The notes beneath the pieces were generated by a model. That model did not search any database, was not told the origin of the DNA, and worked only from the letters and a program-made list of their open reading frames with translations. Positions 36,600 through 45,717 of a DNA stretch of 64,000 nucleotides are shown here, in pieces. Source of the DNA: Actinophytocola oryzae (GTDB taxonomy: Bacteria > Actinomycetota > Actinomycetes > Mycobacteriales > Pseudonocardiaceae). The stretch spans positions 781,799 through 845,798 of the forward strand of contig NZ_SOCP01000002.1 in assembly GCF_004364325.1 (NCBI RefSeq), read 5' to 3'. Made by a program: the position numbers and the translations under genes. Position 1 is the first letter of the stretch. Each line of letters begins with the position of its first letter.

Positions 36600-37152
36600 T
36601 GCGGTAGCGGGAGAACGTGATGCCGCTGCGGAACGACTTCGCCTCCAGGAGCGTCAGCTTCGGCTGTGTGAAACCGTCCGGGAAGAGCCTGCGGCCACGA
36701 CCCTGCACGACGGGGTAGACGAACAGCCGGAACTCGTCGACCAGCCCGGCGCCGATCAGCGTGTGGCACAACGTGATGCTGCCGGTCACCACGATGTCCT
36801 GGCCCGGCTTCCCCTTCAGCGCGCGAACCTCCTCGACGGCGTCACCGGACAGCACCTCGGAGTTCTGCCACTCCGGCTCGGTCATCGTCGACGAGACGAC
36901 GTACTTCCGAACCTGGTTGAGATAGTCGGTGACACCGGTGGCGTCGTCGGTCTGCTCGGGCCAGTAGCCACGCAGGTCCTCGAAGGTCCGGCGTCCCACC
37001 AGGAACGCGTCCGCCGCGCTGTCCTGGCGGTGCATCTCCTCCCGCAGGTCCGAGCTGTCCACATCGGCCTGTCCCTGGGGATCGAACCATTCGTCCAGCA
37101 TCTCGACGGAACCGTCGACCGTGATGTTCTGCGTGATGGCGAGCGTGCGCAT
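36592..37152 (-). CDS. RibD C-terminal / dihydrofolate-reductase-like protein
   Basis: 186 residues of the RibD_C (YyaP/YwjB-like) superfamily. ITQNITVDGSVEMLD at the start, FLVGRRTFEDLRGYW (GRxTxE dinucleotide loop), YVVSSTM, and IVVTGSITLCHTLIGAGLVDEFRLFVYPVVQGRGRRLF as two family segments. These small reductases use NADPH, and most are of unknown substrate. ATG 37152 with GGGAGG is chosen over the longer frame to 37200. A single gene, its stop buried in the copy B hairpin. Confidence 0.85.
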   Translation of the reverse strand: MRTLAITQNITVDGSVEMLDEWFDPQGQADVDSSDLREEMHRQDSAADAFLVGRRTFEDLRGYWPEQTDDATGVTDYLNQVRKYVVSSTMTEPEWQNSEVLSGDAVEEVRALKGKPGQDIVVTGSITLCHTLIGAGLVDEFRLFVYPVVQGRGRRLFPDGFTQPKLTLLEAKSFRSGITFSRYRTH

Positions 37153-37236
37153 CGGTGGCCTCCCAATCTCGCGTGTCGCACCCATGCTGTAACAGACCAC
37201 CGGGGCACGCAGAACTCATCGGCGCCGCAACTTGTC

Positions 37237-37250
37237 TGTTATCGCTAACA
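37237..37250. promoter_or_regulatory. LacI-type operator 1
   Basis: TGTTATCGCTAACA is a 14-bp near-palindrome with the central CG of LacI-family operators, 108 bp upstream of the large glycan-active gene. Confidence 0.5.
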
Positions 37251-37301
37251 GTGCGAGATCCCGGCCAGTTCGATTTCGCCGGGAGGGCTTGCCTGCCGTG
37301 A

Positions 37302-37315
37302 TGTGAGCGCTCACA
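37302..37315. promoter_or_regulatory. LacI-type operator 2
   Basis: TGTGAGCGCTCACA is a perfect 14-bp palindrome with a central CG, 65 bp downstream of operator 1 and 42 bp before the gene start. Two operators of differing sequence suggest either one regulator with looping or two LacI-type regulators. No lacI gene is in the window. Confidence 0.6.
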
Positions 37316-37357
37316 CTCTTGGGGTTACCGCGATCAGCGACGACCTCGGGAGCAGCG

Positions 37358-40300
37358 ATGAGGGTGCCGAAGAGACTGGTCAGTGCCGTCGTGGCGGCGG
37401 TCACCCTGGCCGCCACGACCGGCGTCGCGAGCGCCACGGCACCCCTCGCGCTCCCGCGACCGGCGCTCCACTACGAGTTCGACGCGGACGACCTGACCAG
37501 CGGCGCCGTTACCGACTCCGCAGGCAACGGGCTGGACGGCGTGCTCGTCAACGGCACGACCGCGGCACTCGTCGACGGCGCCGACGGTGGCGTGGCGATC
37601 GACCTCCCCGGCGGCGGGCCGGCGTCGACCGGCGCGTACGTGCGCCTGCCGAGGGAGGTCCTCGCGGGCGGGACCGACCTGACCGTGTCCGTGCGGCTGC
37701 GCTGGGACGGCACGACCGCCCCGTGGCAGTGGATCTACGCGCTGGGCAGGGACACCGGCCGCTACCTGTTCTCAACGCCCTACAACGGTGACGGCCGCCT
37801 GCGTTCCGCGGTCACCACCGCGGGCGGCGGGGCAGAGGCTCAGGTCACCGGCTACACCGCGTTGCCCGCGAACGTCTGGCGCACCCTCACCGTCACGCTC
37901 GACACGACCGCCGACCGCGTGACCTCCTACCTCGACGGCACCGCCGTGGCGTCGGCCGCCACGACCGCGACGGCGGGTGAGCTGCTGGACACCGCCGAGT
38001 TCGCGGGCTACCTCGGCAAGTCGTTCTACCAGGACCCGCTGTTCGACGGCGCGGTCGACGACTTCCTGGTCTACCGCGAGGCGTTGACCGCGGCACAGGT
38101 CGCCGAGAGCGTCGGCGGTCAGGTGCCGACGCCGGTCGCGCTGTCGCAGGACAGCTTCGCCGTGCGGACCACGACCGGCACGGCGCCCGCGTTGCCTGCC
38201 GGTGTGCGTGCCGCGTTCACGGACGGTTTCGACCGCCAGGTGCCGACCGCGTGGTCCACCGTGGACCCGGACGACTACGCCGCACCGGGCACGTTCACGG
38301 TCACCGGGTCGGCGGCGGACCACCCGCTCCGTGCCACCGTGACCGTGGTCCGCGAAGGTCAGCTGATCGTGGACCTCGCGCAGGACACCGGCGAGTTCCA
38401 CGGCGGCGCCGCGGGCACCCTGTACGGGCTCTACGGGCAGGGAGTGCCGACCAACAACCTCATCGAGGGGATGAACCTGCGTACGGTCTCCACCAAGGCG
38501 CAGGACGGCCCGCAGCACCCGGGCGCCGACGCGCTCGAGGTGGTCGAACCGCTGGCGGACAGCACCGACGGCGACGTCTACATCTACATGACCGACATCC
38601 ACCGGGGCTTCCCGTACCAGTGGCCCGGCGCCACGCCCGCGGAGAAACTCGCCCTGTACCGGGAGAAGGTCGCCACCCAGGTCGACCAGGTGCTCCGACT
38701 GGCGCCGCAGTACCGCGACAACATCGTGTTCGTGCCGTTCAACGAGCCAGAGGGCAACATGTTCGGCACGGGGGAGTGGAGCTACGACGGCACGAGCTGG
38801 CTCACCGACCCCACCGACTACTTCGCCGCGTGGGACGACTTCTACCGCCTCGTCAGGTCGAGGATGCCGGCCGCCCGCGTCGCCGGTCCCAACACGAGCA
38901 TCCTGTTCGACCAGGTCAAGGACTTCCTCGTCCACACCCGCGACGCGGGCACGCTGCCGGACGTCGTCACGTGGCACGAGCTGAGCCATCCCGAGCAGGT
39001 GCGGACGAGTGTCGCCCGCTACCGCGCCTGGGAGGCGGAGCTGCTGCCTGGGGTGACCCTTCCGGTCAACGTCAACGAGTACGCGTTCAACTACCACACC
39101 TCGGTGCCCGGCCAGATGGTCCAGTGGCTGTCCGCGATCGAGGAGTCCAAAGTGGACGCCGACATGGCGTACTGGAACATCGACGGCAACCTGTCCGACT
39201 CCGCCGTGCAGGCCAACCGGGCCAACGGGCAGTGGTGGCTGTTCAACGCCTACGGCGGCATGAGTGGCCACACGGTTCGGGTGAGCCCACCGTTCCCCGG
39301 CGAGAACTACTCACTCCAGGGCGTCGCGACCGTCGACCGGGCGAAGCGGCAGGCGCGGGCCGTCCTCGGCGGGTCGACCGGCCGGGGGTGGGTCCAGTTC
39401 ACCAACGTGCCCGCCGCCGTGTTCGGTGACCGGGTGCACGCCTGGGTGCGGGAGATCCCGTGGACGGGCCAGATCGGCGACTCCGGGCCGCCGCGACTGG
39501 TCGCCGAGGAAACCCTGCGCGTGCGCGACGGCCAGGTGCTGTTCGACTTCGACGGCGGCGACCTGCCGAGGATCACGGAGTCCTCGGCGTACGAGATCGT
39601 GCTGACCCCACAGGGAAGCGACCGCCCGTCCGGCGTGTCACCCTCGACCTGGCAGGGATCCTACGAGGCCGAGGACGCGGCCCACACCGGTGACGGGTAC
39701 AGCCGCAACGGACCGGAGGGCTCGCCGTCCGACGTGTCGAAGTTCTACACCTCGGGTGCCCACGACGTCGGCGGGCTGCGTACCGGCTCGAACGTGGCGC
39801 TCGACTTCACCGTGGACGTCCCGAACGACGGCACGTACGACCTGAGCGTCTTCGCGAACTCGCTCAACACCTACGACCTGGTGAGGGAACAGGGCCCGAC
39901 CAACGTGTTCCTGCGTGTCGACGGCGCGGCGGAACAGGAGCTGTACCTGCCGCTCGGCTACAAGTGGGTGGTCTGGGACCACACCGACACGACGGTGAGG
40001 CTCACCAGGGGCCGGCACGTCGTCACCCTCGCCGCGCGGAGCAAGGACGGCACCCGGGGTACGAAGGGTGACGCGATCGTCGACCGGCTGACCCTGTCGC
40101 TGCCGAACCCCCGTGCGCGCACGGAGGCTCTCGAGGCGGAACTGTCCTGGTTGGACGGTGGACGGCCGGTGTACGACCAGCGCCGGGCGTCGGGATCGGG
40201 AGCCGTCGAACTGGGCAGGAACGAGGCGGCGACGTTCTGGGTGTACTCGGCCACCGACGCCGAGTCGACGATCCACGTGGACACCCTGGCGGGGCGGGCA

Positions 40301-40936
40301 GACCTGACGGTCAACGGACAGGACGCGGGCCCCGCGGGGAACACGGCGGTGTCGCTGTCCGGCGGCATCAACAAGGTCACGGTCACCGGCAGCGCACACC
40401 GCACGCTGGTGGACCGGATCACCGTCACGCCGACCGATGCGATGCGCCCCGCGACCTACGAGGCGGAGGACGCGCGGCGGGCGGGCACGGTCGAGGCGGC
40501 CGCACTGTCGCGGGCGAGCGGAGGCGAGGCCGTACGAGGCATCGGCGGCGAACCGGGCAACGGCAACACCCTGACGTTCACGGTGCGGGCCGCGAAGGCG
40601 GGAGTGCACGCCGTCCGGGTCCGCTACGCCAACCCCGAACAGTCCGAGGCGACGCACTACAACCCCGACCCGCTCGCCAGGCACGCGGACATCTCGGTCA
40701 ACGGCGGCGCCGCGACGCGGGTGTCGTTCCCGCACTCCTTCCACGAGAACAACTTCTGGGAGCAGACCGTCTACCTGAGGCTCGACCGAGGCGCGAACAC
40801 GATCTCGTTCCGCTCGGAGGAACTACCGAACTTCGACGGCGTGACCTACGCGTCGGACACCTTCCCGGGCGTCCTGCTCCGCTCGTCGGAGGCACCCGTC
40901 ATCGACCGCATCACGGTGGTGCCCTTCGCGGAATGA
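37358..40936 (+). CDS. Large secreted carbohydrate-active enzyme: LamG, TIM barrel, two CBM-like modules
   Basis: 1,192 residues. Signal peptide (cleavage near VASATA), LamG/concanavalin-like domain (about 30-240), Ig-like Big_4 module (about 255-325), a (beta/alpha)8 glycosidase domain (about 340-700), a short beta linker, then two CBM6/CBM35-like modules opening YEAEDAAHTGDGYS and YEAEDARRAGTVEA, separated by a smaller beta module. In the barrel, VPFNEPEGNMFGTGEW would carry the acid/base Glu and PVNVNEYAFNYH the nucleophile, as in clan GH-A enzymes. The GH family is not one I can name; GH39-like is the nearest impression. ATG 37358 has GGGAG upstream. Two LacI operators precede it. Confidence 0.82.
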   Translation: MRVPKRLVSAVVAAVTLAATTGVASATAPLALPRPALHYEFDADDLTSGAVTDSAGNGLDGVLVNGTTAALVDGADGGVAIDLPGGGPASTGAYVRLPREVLAGGTDLTVSVRLRWDGTTAPWQWIYALGRDTGRYLFSTPYNGDGRLRSAVTTAGGGAEAQVTGYTALPANVWRTLTVTLDTTADRVTSYLDGTAVASAATTATAGELLDTAEFAGYLGKSFYQDPLFDGAVDDFLVYREALTAAQVAESVGGQVPTPVALSQDSFAVRTTTGTAPALPAGVRAAFTDGFDRQVPTAWSTVDPDDYAAPGTFTVTGSAADHPLRATVTVVREGQLIVDLAQDTGEFHGGAAGTLYGLYGQGVPTNNLIEGMNLRTVSTKAQDGPQHPGADALEVVEPLADSTDGDVYIYMTDIHRGFPYQWPGATPAEKLALYREKVATQVDQVLRLAPQYRDNIVFVPFNEPEGNMFGTGEWSYDGTSWLTDPTDYFAAWDDFYRLVRSRMPAARVAGPNTSILFDQVKDFLVHTRDAGTLPDVVTWHELSHPEQVRTSVARYRAWEAELLPGVTLPVNVNEYAFNYHTSVPGQMVQWLSAIEESKVDADMAYWNIDGNLSDSAVQANRANGQWWLFNAYGGMSGHTVRVSPPFPGENYSLQGVATVDRAKRQARAVLGGSTGRGWVQFTNVPAAVFGDRVHAWVREIPWTGQIGDSGPPRLVAEETLRVRDGQVLFDFDGGDLPRITESSAYEIVLTPQGSDRPSGVSPSTWQGSYEAEDAAHTGDGYSRNGPEGSPSDVSKFYTSGAHDVGGLRTGSNVALDFTVDVPNDGTYDLSVFANSLNTYDLVREQGPTNVFLRVDGAAEQELYLPLGYKWVVWDHTDTTVRLTRGRHVVTLAARSKDGTRGTKGDAIVDRLTLSLPNPRARTEALEAELSWLDGGRPVYDQRRASGSGAVELGRNEAATFWVYSATDAESTIHVDTLAGRADLTVNGQDAGPAGNTAVSLSGGINKVTVTGSAHRTLVDRITVTPTDAMRPATYEAEDARRAGTVEAAALSRASGGEAVRGIGGEPGNGNTLTFTVRAAKAGVHAVRVRYANPEQSEATHYNPDPLARHADISVNGGAATRVSFPHSFHENNFWEQTVYLRLDRGANTISFRSEELPNFDGVTYASDTFPGVLLRSSEAPVIDRITVVPFAE

Positions 40937-40999
40937 GCGGCATGCGCGCCACCGTCGCACGTGTTTCGGCCGTGATGCAATGTTTCGGGCCACTCGTGC

Positions 41000-41545
41000 G
41001 TGAGTAGTGCGGAGGTGGCCGTTTTGGGCGACAGTGACGATCCGCCGGACTTCCAGTCCTGGGTCGGGGCACACGGTGACGCGTTGATGCGGTTCGCGTA
41101 CCTGGTGACCGGCGACCACGACCGTGCGGCCGACGCGGTCCAGGACGCGCTGGTCGCCGTCTGCCAACGATGGCAGCGGATCGTCGCACGTGGGAGCCCG
41201 GACGCCTACCTGCGTCGTTGCGTGGTCAACGCGGACACGTCGCGGTGGCGGCGGTTCCTGCGCATGGAGCGGCTCGAACCCGACCCGACGCTGTTCGCCG
41301 AGCCGGGGACCGGCGTCGACACGGCGGGTCGGGTCGTCCTCGAGGACGCCATGTGGTCGCTGTGCCTGCGGCTTCCGGCCCGGCAGCGGGCGGCGATCGT
41401 GCTGCGTTACTACGAGGACTACGCGGACGCGGAGATCGCGGCGGTCCTGGACTGTTCGGTGAGCACCGTGCGTTCCCAGATCCACCGCGGTCTCGCCACG
41501 CTCCGCGACAGGATCGGCGAGACTGAGGAGGCGGTTACGCCATGA
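41000..41545 (+). CDS. SigE-family ECF RNA polymerase sigma factor
   Basis: 181 residues with region 2 (FQSWVGAHGDALMRFAYLVTGD, then ADAVQDALVAVCQRW) and region 4 (LPARQRAAIVLRYYEDYADAEIAAVL, SVSTVRSQIHRGLATLR). It matches the actinobacterial SigE-like (ECF41/42-type neighbourhood) group annotated as SigE family. GTG start. Direct repeats TGTTTCGG at 40962 and 40981, just upstream, may be part of its own promoter. Its stop overlaps the start of the partner gene (ATGA). Confidence 0.88.
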   Translation: MSSAEVAVLGDSDDPPDFQSWVGAHGDALMRFAYLVTGDHDRAADAVQDALVAVCQRWQRIVARGSPDAYLRRCVVNADTSRWRRFLRMERLEPDPTLFAEPGTGVDTAGRVVLEDAMWSLCLRLPARQRAAIVLRYYEDYADAEIAAVLDCSVSTVRSQIHRGLATLRDRIGETEEAVTP

Positions 41546-42576
41546 CTGGTTCCGACGACGCGATGACGGACACGCTGACCAGCGCGTTCCGGCGGCACGC
41601 CGGGCAGGCGCCGCCGGTGGACGGCCTCCCGGAGAAGGTGGTGGTCCTCGCCAGGAGGCGCCGCCGCCTGCGGGTCACCGTGGCCGTCGCCGCGATCGTG
41701 GTGGCCGCGGCGAGCATCCCGGTGGCCTTCGTGGCGTCGGTCCGCGACACCGTGCCCACGGCGACCCGGCCGCATCCGGCGTGGCGGTGGGAGTCCTACC
41801 GGGGCATCGAGGTCCAGGTGCCCCCTGACTGGGGGTACGGGGTACCCGGTCGCTCCTGGTGCGCCGGGACGGAGAGGGGCGCGCCCCGGCCCGGCGCAGT
41901 CGGGAGACCAGGTCCTGTCCAGGACGTCCGGTGCATGCCGGACTACCCACCCGTCGACCAGCGGGAGAACTGGCTCGTCTTCGGCGGGAACGAGGCAGGC
42001 GTACACCGCTACGACGCGGGCTGGGTCGAGGAGACGCGCCGGCTCCACGGCGGGTCCGTCACCGTCTTCACCGACGACGCCGCGTTGCGCAGGGCCATCC
42101 TCGGCTCGGTCCGACCCATCGTCGGCACCGACGAGCACGGCTGCCCGGTCGACCACGGCGTGGTCGGCGACCAGGCAGGGTACCGGCCCACCGACGGCGG
42201 GCTGCCCAGGCCCGAGACGGTCGAGTCGGTGTCCGTCTGCCGGTACACGTTGACGTCGGGCTCCGCCTTCCCGCTGCTGTCGTCCGGCCGCCTCACCGGC
42301 GAGGCCGCAGGCAGGGTCGTGGCCGCCATCCGGTCGGCACCCGAGAGCGACGTCACCGTGGCGGGAGATGGCGCCGAGATCGCCGTGCTGCGACTCCACA
42401 CCGACGACGACCGCACCCGTGAGGTCGTCGTGCGCTACAGCGACAGCACGGGGAACGGCTTCGACGACGGGACGACGAGGCGCGAGCTGACCGCCGACGC
42501 GATCCGTCCGCTGCTGACCGGACCCAACAGCCCGTCGCAGCTGTCCGGGGCCGTCGCGAAGCTGCTCGGGGGCTGA
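41542..42576 (+). CDS. Membrane protein paired with sigma factor (probable anti-sigma or target)
   Basis: 344 residues: a cytoplasmic N-terminal 50 residues with a basic stretch (ARRRRRLR), one membrane span (about 44-66), and a 280-residue extracytoplasmic domain with six cysteines (such as SWCAG, VRCMPDY, HGCPVDH, SVCRYTL). Genes of this layout directly after SigE-family sigma genes are usually anti-sigma factors or substrate proteins, though no zinc-binding HxxxCxxC motif is visible. Translation is coupled to the sigma gene. The ligand is unknown. Confidence 0.65.
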   Translation: MTGSDDAMTDTLTSAFRRHAGQAPPVDGLPEKVVVLARRRRRLRVTVAVAAIVVAAASIPVAFVASVRDTVPTATRPHPAWRWESYRGIEVQVPPDWGYGVPGRSWCAGTERGAPRPGAVGRPGPVQDVRCMPDYPPVDQRENWLVFGGNEAGVHRYDAGWVEETRRLHGGSVTVFTDDAALRRAILGSVRPIVGTDEHGCPVDHGVVGDQAGYRPTDGGLPRPETVESVSVCRYTLTSGSAFPLLSSGRLTGEAAGRVVAAIRSAPESDVTVAGDGAEIAVLRLHTDDDRTREVVVRYSDSTGNGFDDGTTRRELTADAIRPLLTGPNSPSQLSGAVAKLLGG

Positions 42577-42612
42577 GGTCCTGGCCGGTCCCTACTCGCC
42601 CGTCCGGCCGGC

Positions 42613-42740
42613 TCAGCAGGCGGCGAGCCGGTCCAGCAGCTCCTGGAGCAGCGCGTGCTCGCCGGGGCCCAGTCCGGCGGGGTCCTCGCGGACCCGGTCG
42701 GACAGTTCGTGGTCGCGGCCGTCCTCGGGCTGGGTGATCG
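42613..42740 (-). pseudogene. C-terminal gene fragment, unknown
   Basis: Reverse-strand frame ending HELSDRVREDPAGLGPGEHALLQELLDRLAAC. The last 35 residues have normal amphipathic composition, while everything upstream in frame is Ser/Arg-rich shadow sequence. It reads as the tail of a lost gene. Confidence 0.35.
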
Positions 42741-42817
42741 TCGCGCTACGAGTACACGACCGAGCTGCTGGACTCGACGGCGGGAGGCGGCGGCCGGTAC
42801 CTGCTCGAGATAGCGCC

Positions 42818-43020
42818 GTGAGCACCTGGTTCGTCACCGGTGACACCCTGGACGGGTTCGGCGTGGCCTACGCCGACGCCGCGCTCCGCCGGGGAGACCG
42901 CGTCGCGTTGACCTCGCGGCGGCCCGAGGAGCTGCGTGCCTGGGCGGAGCCCTGCGGCGACCGGGTCATGGTCCTGCCGCTGGACGTCACCGACGCACGG
43001 CAGGTCCGGGCCGCGGTTCG
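42818..43020 (+). pseudogene. N-terminal fragment of an SDR oxidoreductase
   Basis: From GTG 42818: TWFVTGDTLDGFGVAYADAAL, then GDRVALTSRRPEELRAWAEP and VMVLPLDVTDARQVRAAV. This is the first 67 residues of a classical SDR, with the nucleotide loop altered to TGDTLDGFG and the DVTD motif present. Homology stops near 43020 and the frame continues as unrelated sequence. A C-terminal scrap of another gene (YEYTTELLDSTAGGGG) precedes it in a different frame, so the locus is a junction of deleted genes. Confidence 0.55.
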
Positions 43021-43242
43021 ACCCCGCGCCGCCGCCGAGCAGGCACACGGCCCGTCGCAGGATCCGCCGCGGCAGTGGCTGCAGGGCGAACCGGCCCGCG
43101 AGGTCCTCGACGGCCCCGCCGAGAGCATCCACCTGCTCGTGGGCATCCACCCGAACGCGCATGTCACCCGCTCCGATCCAGGCACCGCCGCTGGTGTCCA
43201 CGATCGAGAACAGGCGTCGCCGCAGCCCCCGACCGGGTACGT

Positions 43243-43683
43243 TCAGGCGCGGCTCTTGATCGTCTTCATCGTCAGGTGGGAGTCGACGCGGCCGATGCCG
43301 GGCGTGTCCTCGAGCGTGTGGGTGACGAACCGCTCGAACGACTCGAGGTCGGCCGTGGCGACGCGCAGGAAGTAGTCGGGCAGCCCGAACATGCGGCGGA
43401 ACTCGACGACCTCGGGGTAGGCGGCGACGAGCGCCTCGAACCGGGAGACGGTGGCCCGGTCCTTGGTCGCGAGGTCGACGTTGACGATCACCTCGAACCC
43501 GCGGCCTGCGCTGACCGGGTCGACCCGGGCGTGGTAGCCGGTAATGACGCCGTCCTGCTCGAGCCTGCGCACCCGGCGCAGGCACGGCGCGGGCGTGAGC
43601 CCCACGCGGTCGGCCAGCTCGGTGTTGGTCAGCCGGGCGTCCGCGGCCAGCTCGTCGATGATTGCGCGGTCGATACGGTCCAC
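43243..43683 (-). CDS. Lrp/AsnC-family transcriptional regulator
   Basis: 146 residues: N-terminal HTH (DRAIIDELAADARLTNTELADRVGLTPAPCLRRVRRL) and C-terminal RAM ligand domain (VEFRRMFGLPDYFLRVATADLESFERFV). Lrp-type regulators respond to amino acids. It is divergent from the MOSC gene with a 79-bp gap, a probable shared operator region; the target could be that gene or itself. Confidence 0.9.
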   Translation of the reverse strand: MDRIDRAIIDELAADARLTNTELADRVGLTPAPCLRRVRRLEQDGVITGYHARVDPVSAGRGFEVIVNVDLATKDRATVSRFEALVAAYPEVVEFRRMFGLPDYFLRVATADLESFERFVTHTLEDTPGIGRVDSHLTMKTIKSRA

Positions 43684-43762
43684 GCCGAATTATTGCGCTG
43701 CGACTCACCGAACAGCAATGACTGGCAATCGCGTTGCGGCCCTCGCGAGATACGTTGCTCCG

Positions 43763-44584
43763 GTGGCGACGATCTCCGAGCTGTACCACTACCCGGTGAA
43801 GAGCTGTGCGGGCGTCCGCGTCCCTGCCGGCGCGCTCGGCCCCGCCGGGCTGGCGCACGACCGGCGGTTCCTCGTGACCGATCCGGCGGGCACGTTCCGG
43901 ACCCAGCGTCGCGACCCGCTGCTCGCGACGATCACCCCGGCCGTCGACGACACGTGGCTGACGCTGTCCGCACCGGGCGCGGGCGCGGTTCGCGTCCGCA
44001 TCGACACGGAGGCGCCGCGCAGGCCGGTGACCCTGTTCGGCGAGGGCTTCCGGGGTATCGACCAGGGCGACGAGGCCGCCGCGTGGCTGGGGGCAGTGCT
44101 GGGTGCGGCCAGCCGGCTCGTGGTCGCGCCGCCGGAGCACGACCGCGTCACCGACGGCCGCACCCCCGGCACCTCCGCCTACGCCGACAGCTGCCCGGTG
44201 CACCTGCTGTCGGCCGCGTCGCTGCGCGAGCTGAACGACCGGATCACCGCGCGGGGCGGCGACCCCGTGCCGATGAGCAGGTTCCGGCCGAACGTCGTGG
44301 TCGACGGCTGGGACGCGCACGAGGAGGACCACGCCCCGCGCCTCACGATCGGCGGCGCGGCGCTGGCCTACGCGAAACCGGCGATCCGGTGTGCCGTCAC
44401 GATGGTGGACCAGCGGACCGGCCGCCGCGCGGGCCCGGAACCACTGCGGACCCTCGCGTCCTACCGCCGCGCCCCCGGCGGCGTCGCGTTCGGCGGGAAG
44501 TACGCGGTGGCGCGCCCCGGCCCGGTCGCGGAGGGCGACCCGGTCACCGTCGCCGACCGGTCCGAAGCGGACCTCGGCCGGTGA
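43763..44584 (+). CDS. MOSC-domain molybdenum-cofactor protein
   Basis: 273 residues: MOSC N-terminal beta barrel (ISELYHYPVKSCAGVRV, HDRRFLVTDPAGTFRTQR) and MOSC domain (DSCPVHLLSAASLREL, RFRPNVVVDGWDAHEED, and RCAVTMVDQRTG with the cysteine expected to ligate molybdenum). Members include YcbX and the mARC N-hydroxylamine reductases, which reduce N-hydroxylated compounds with electrons from a ferredoxin. This one lacks the fused 2Fe-2S domain of YcbX. GTG 43763 is likely; ATG 43719 is in frame. Confidence 0.87.
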   Translation: MATISELYHYPVKSCAGVRVPAGALGPAGLAHDRRFLVTDPAGTFRTQRRDPLLATITPAVDDTWLTLSAPGAGAVRVRIDTEAPRRPVTLFGEGFRGIDQGDEAAAWLGAVLGAASRLVVAPPEHDRVTDGRTPGTSAYADSCPVHLLSAASLRELNDRITARGGDPVPMSRFRPNVVVDGWDAHEEDHAPRLTIGGAALAYAKPAIRCAVTMVDQRTGRRAGPEPLRTLASYRRAPGGVAFGGKYAVARPGPVAEGDPVTVADRSEADLGR

Positions 44585-44597
44585 GGCCGTCGCTACG

Positions 44598-45266
44598 ATG
44601 GCAGGCATGGGGGAGATCACCTCGGCCGCGCGCCTGCGGGCGCTGCCGTCGCTCGCCGGACCGCTGCCCGGGTTCGACCCGGACGCCGCGCCTGCCGACC
44701 CGGACGAGCTGTTCGGCCACTGGCTCGCGGAGGCGGTCGAGGCCGGAGTCGTCGAGCCGCACGCGATGACACTGTCCACCGTGGACCCGACGGGACGGCC
44801 GTCGGCGCGGGTGCTGATCCTGAAGTACCTCGTCGACGGCTGCTGGGCGTTCGCGACGGGTTCCGGGAGCCGCAAGGGCAAGGAGCTGGCCGACACACCG
44901 TGGGCCGCGCTGACGTTCTACTGGCCGGCACCGGGCCGTCAGGTGCGGGTCCGCGGCGCGGTCAGCCCGGCGAGCGCGGACGAGAGCGCGGCGGACTTCC
45001 TCGCCCGCTCCCCGGGTGCCCGGGGAGCGGGGCTCGTCGGTAACCAGAGCGAGCCCCTGTCCGGCCTCGCGGAACGCGACCGCGTCCTCGACGACGCGAC
45101 CGGACGCGCGGCGGCCGACCCGGGCCTGGTCGCACCGGAGTGGACGGTGTACCGGGTGGTGGCCGACGAGGTGGAGTTCTGGCAGGGCGACGAGCGGCGT
45201 CGACACGTCCGGCTCAGCTACACCCGCGACGGTGACGGATGGGTGCGCCGGCTGCTGTGGCCGTGA
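44598..45266 (+). CDS. pdxH: Pyridoxamine/pyridoxine 5'-phosphate oxidase family protein
   Basis: About 222 residues. MTLSTVDPTGRPSARVLILKYL is the FMN-binding start, GSRKGKELADTPWAALTFYWP matches PdxH SRK..L..NP..AL.F.W, QVRVRGAVSPAS and the C-terminal VEFWQGDERRRHVRLSYTRDG match RLHDR-like ends with substitutions. PdxH oxidises PNP/PMP to PLP with O2. The C-terminal substrate residues differ from E. coli (RRRHVRL instead of RLHDR), so a PdxH-like flavin oxidase with another substrate is possible. It begins about 13 bp after the MOSC gene, probably co-transcribed. Start 44598 or 44607. Confidence 0.82.
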   Translation: MAGMGEITSAARLRALPSLAGPLPGFDPDAAPADPDELFGHWLAEAVEAGVVEPHAMTLSTVDPTGRPSARVLILKYLVDGCWAFATGSGSRKGKELADTPWAALTFYWPAPGRQVRVRGAVSPASADESAADFLARSPGARGAGLVGNQSEPLSGLAERDRVLDDATGRAAADPGLVAPEWTVYRVVADEVEFWQGDERRRHVRLSYTRDGDGWVRRLLWP

Positions 45267-45273
45267 CCGCCGG

Positions 45274-45717
45274 TCACCACTGGTAGGGCAGGAACTTCCC
45301 GTCCAGTGTCACCACGACGCGGTCTCCCGCCGGGTCGGGCACCTTGGCGACGTCCATCCGGAAGTTGATGGCGCTCATGATCCCGTCGCCGAACTGCTCG
45401 TGGATCAGCTCCTTGATCGTCGGCCCGTAGACCTGCAGCACCTCGTAGAACCGGTAGATCGTCGGGTCGACCGGCACCGCGGTGTCCAGGGCGCCCCTGG
45501 TCGGTTGCAGCCGCAGTGCCAGGACCTGCTCGTCGGTCAGCTCCAGCAGCTCACCGGCCTTCACAGCGACGTCCTCCGGTACCGGGTGCTGACCGAGCAG
45601 AGCCGCCGTCGTCCACACGAGCGGCCGGTCGAGCGCCTCCGCGATCGCCGCCCAGCTCAGTCCGAGCCGGGTCTTGGCCGCCAGAACCGCCTGTCCTGTC
45701 TCAGTTTTCGTGGTCAT
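45274..45717 (-). CDS. cynS: Cyanate hydratase (cyanase)
   Basis: 147 residues, the size of known cyanases. N-terminal helical domain (LAAKTRLGLSWAAIAEALDRP), then the catalytic segment PVDPTIYRFYEVLQVYGPTIKELIHEQFGDGIMSAI, which contains the conserved Arg, Glu and Ser of the active site. Converts cyanate and bicarbonate to ammonia and CO2 as a decamer. No carbonic anhydrase (cynT) or cyanate transporter lies beside it. Convergent with pdxH, 7 bp apart. Confidence 0.93.
   Translation of the reverse strand: MTTKTETGQAVLAAKTRLGLSWAAIAEALDRPLVWTTAALLGQHPVPEDVAVKAGELLELTDEQVLALRLQPTRGALDTAVPVDPTIYRFYEVLQVYGPTIKELIHEQFGDGIMSAINFRMDVAKVPDPAGDRVVVTLDGKFLPYQW

Noticed and set aside
45274..45717. Cyanase as part of a cyanate operon with carbonic anhydrase
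   Set aside because: Neighbours are pdxH and a carboxylesterase; no cynT- or transporter-like gene is adjacent.
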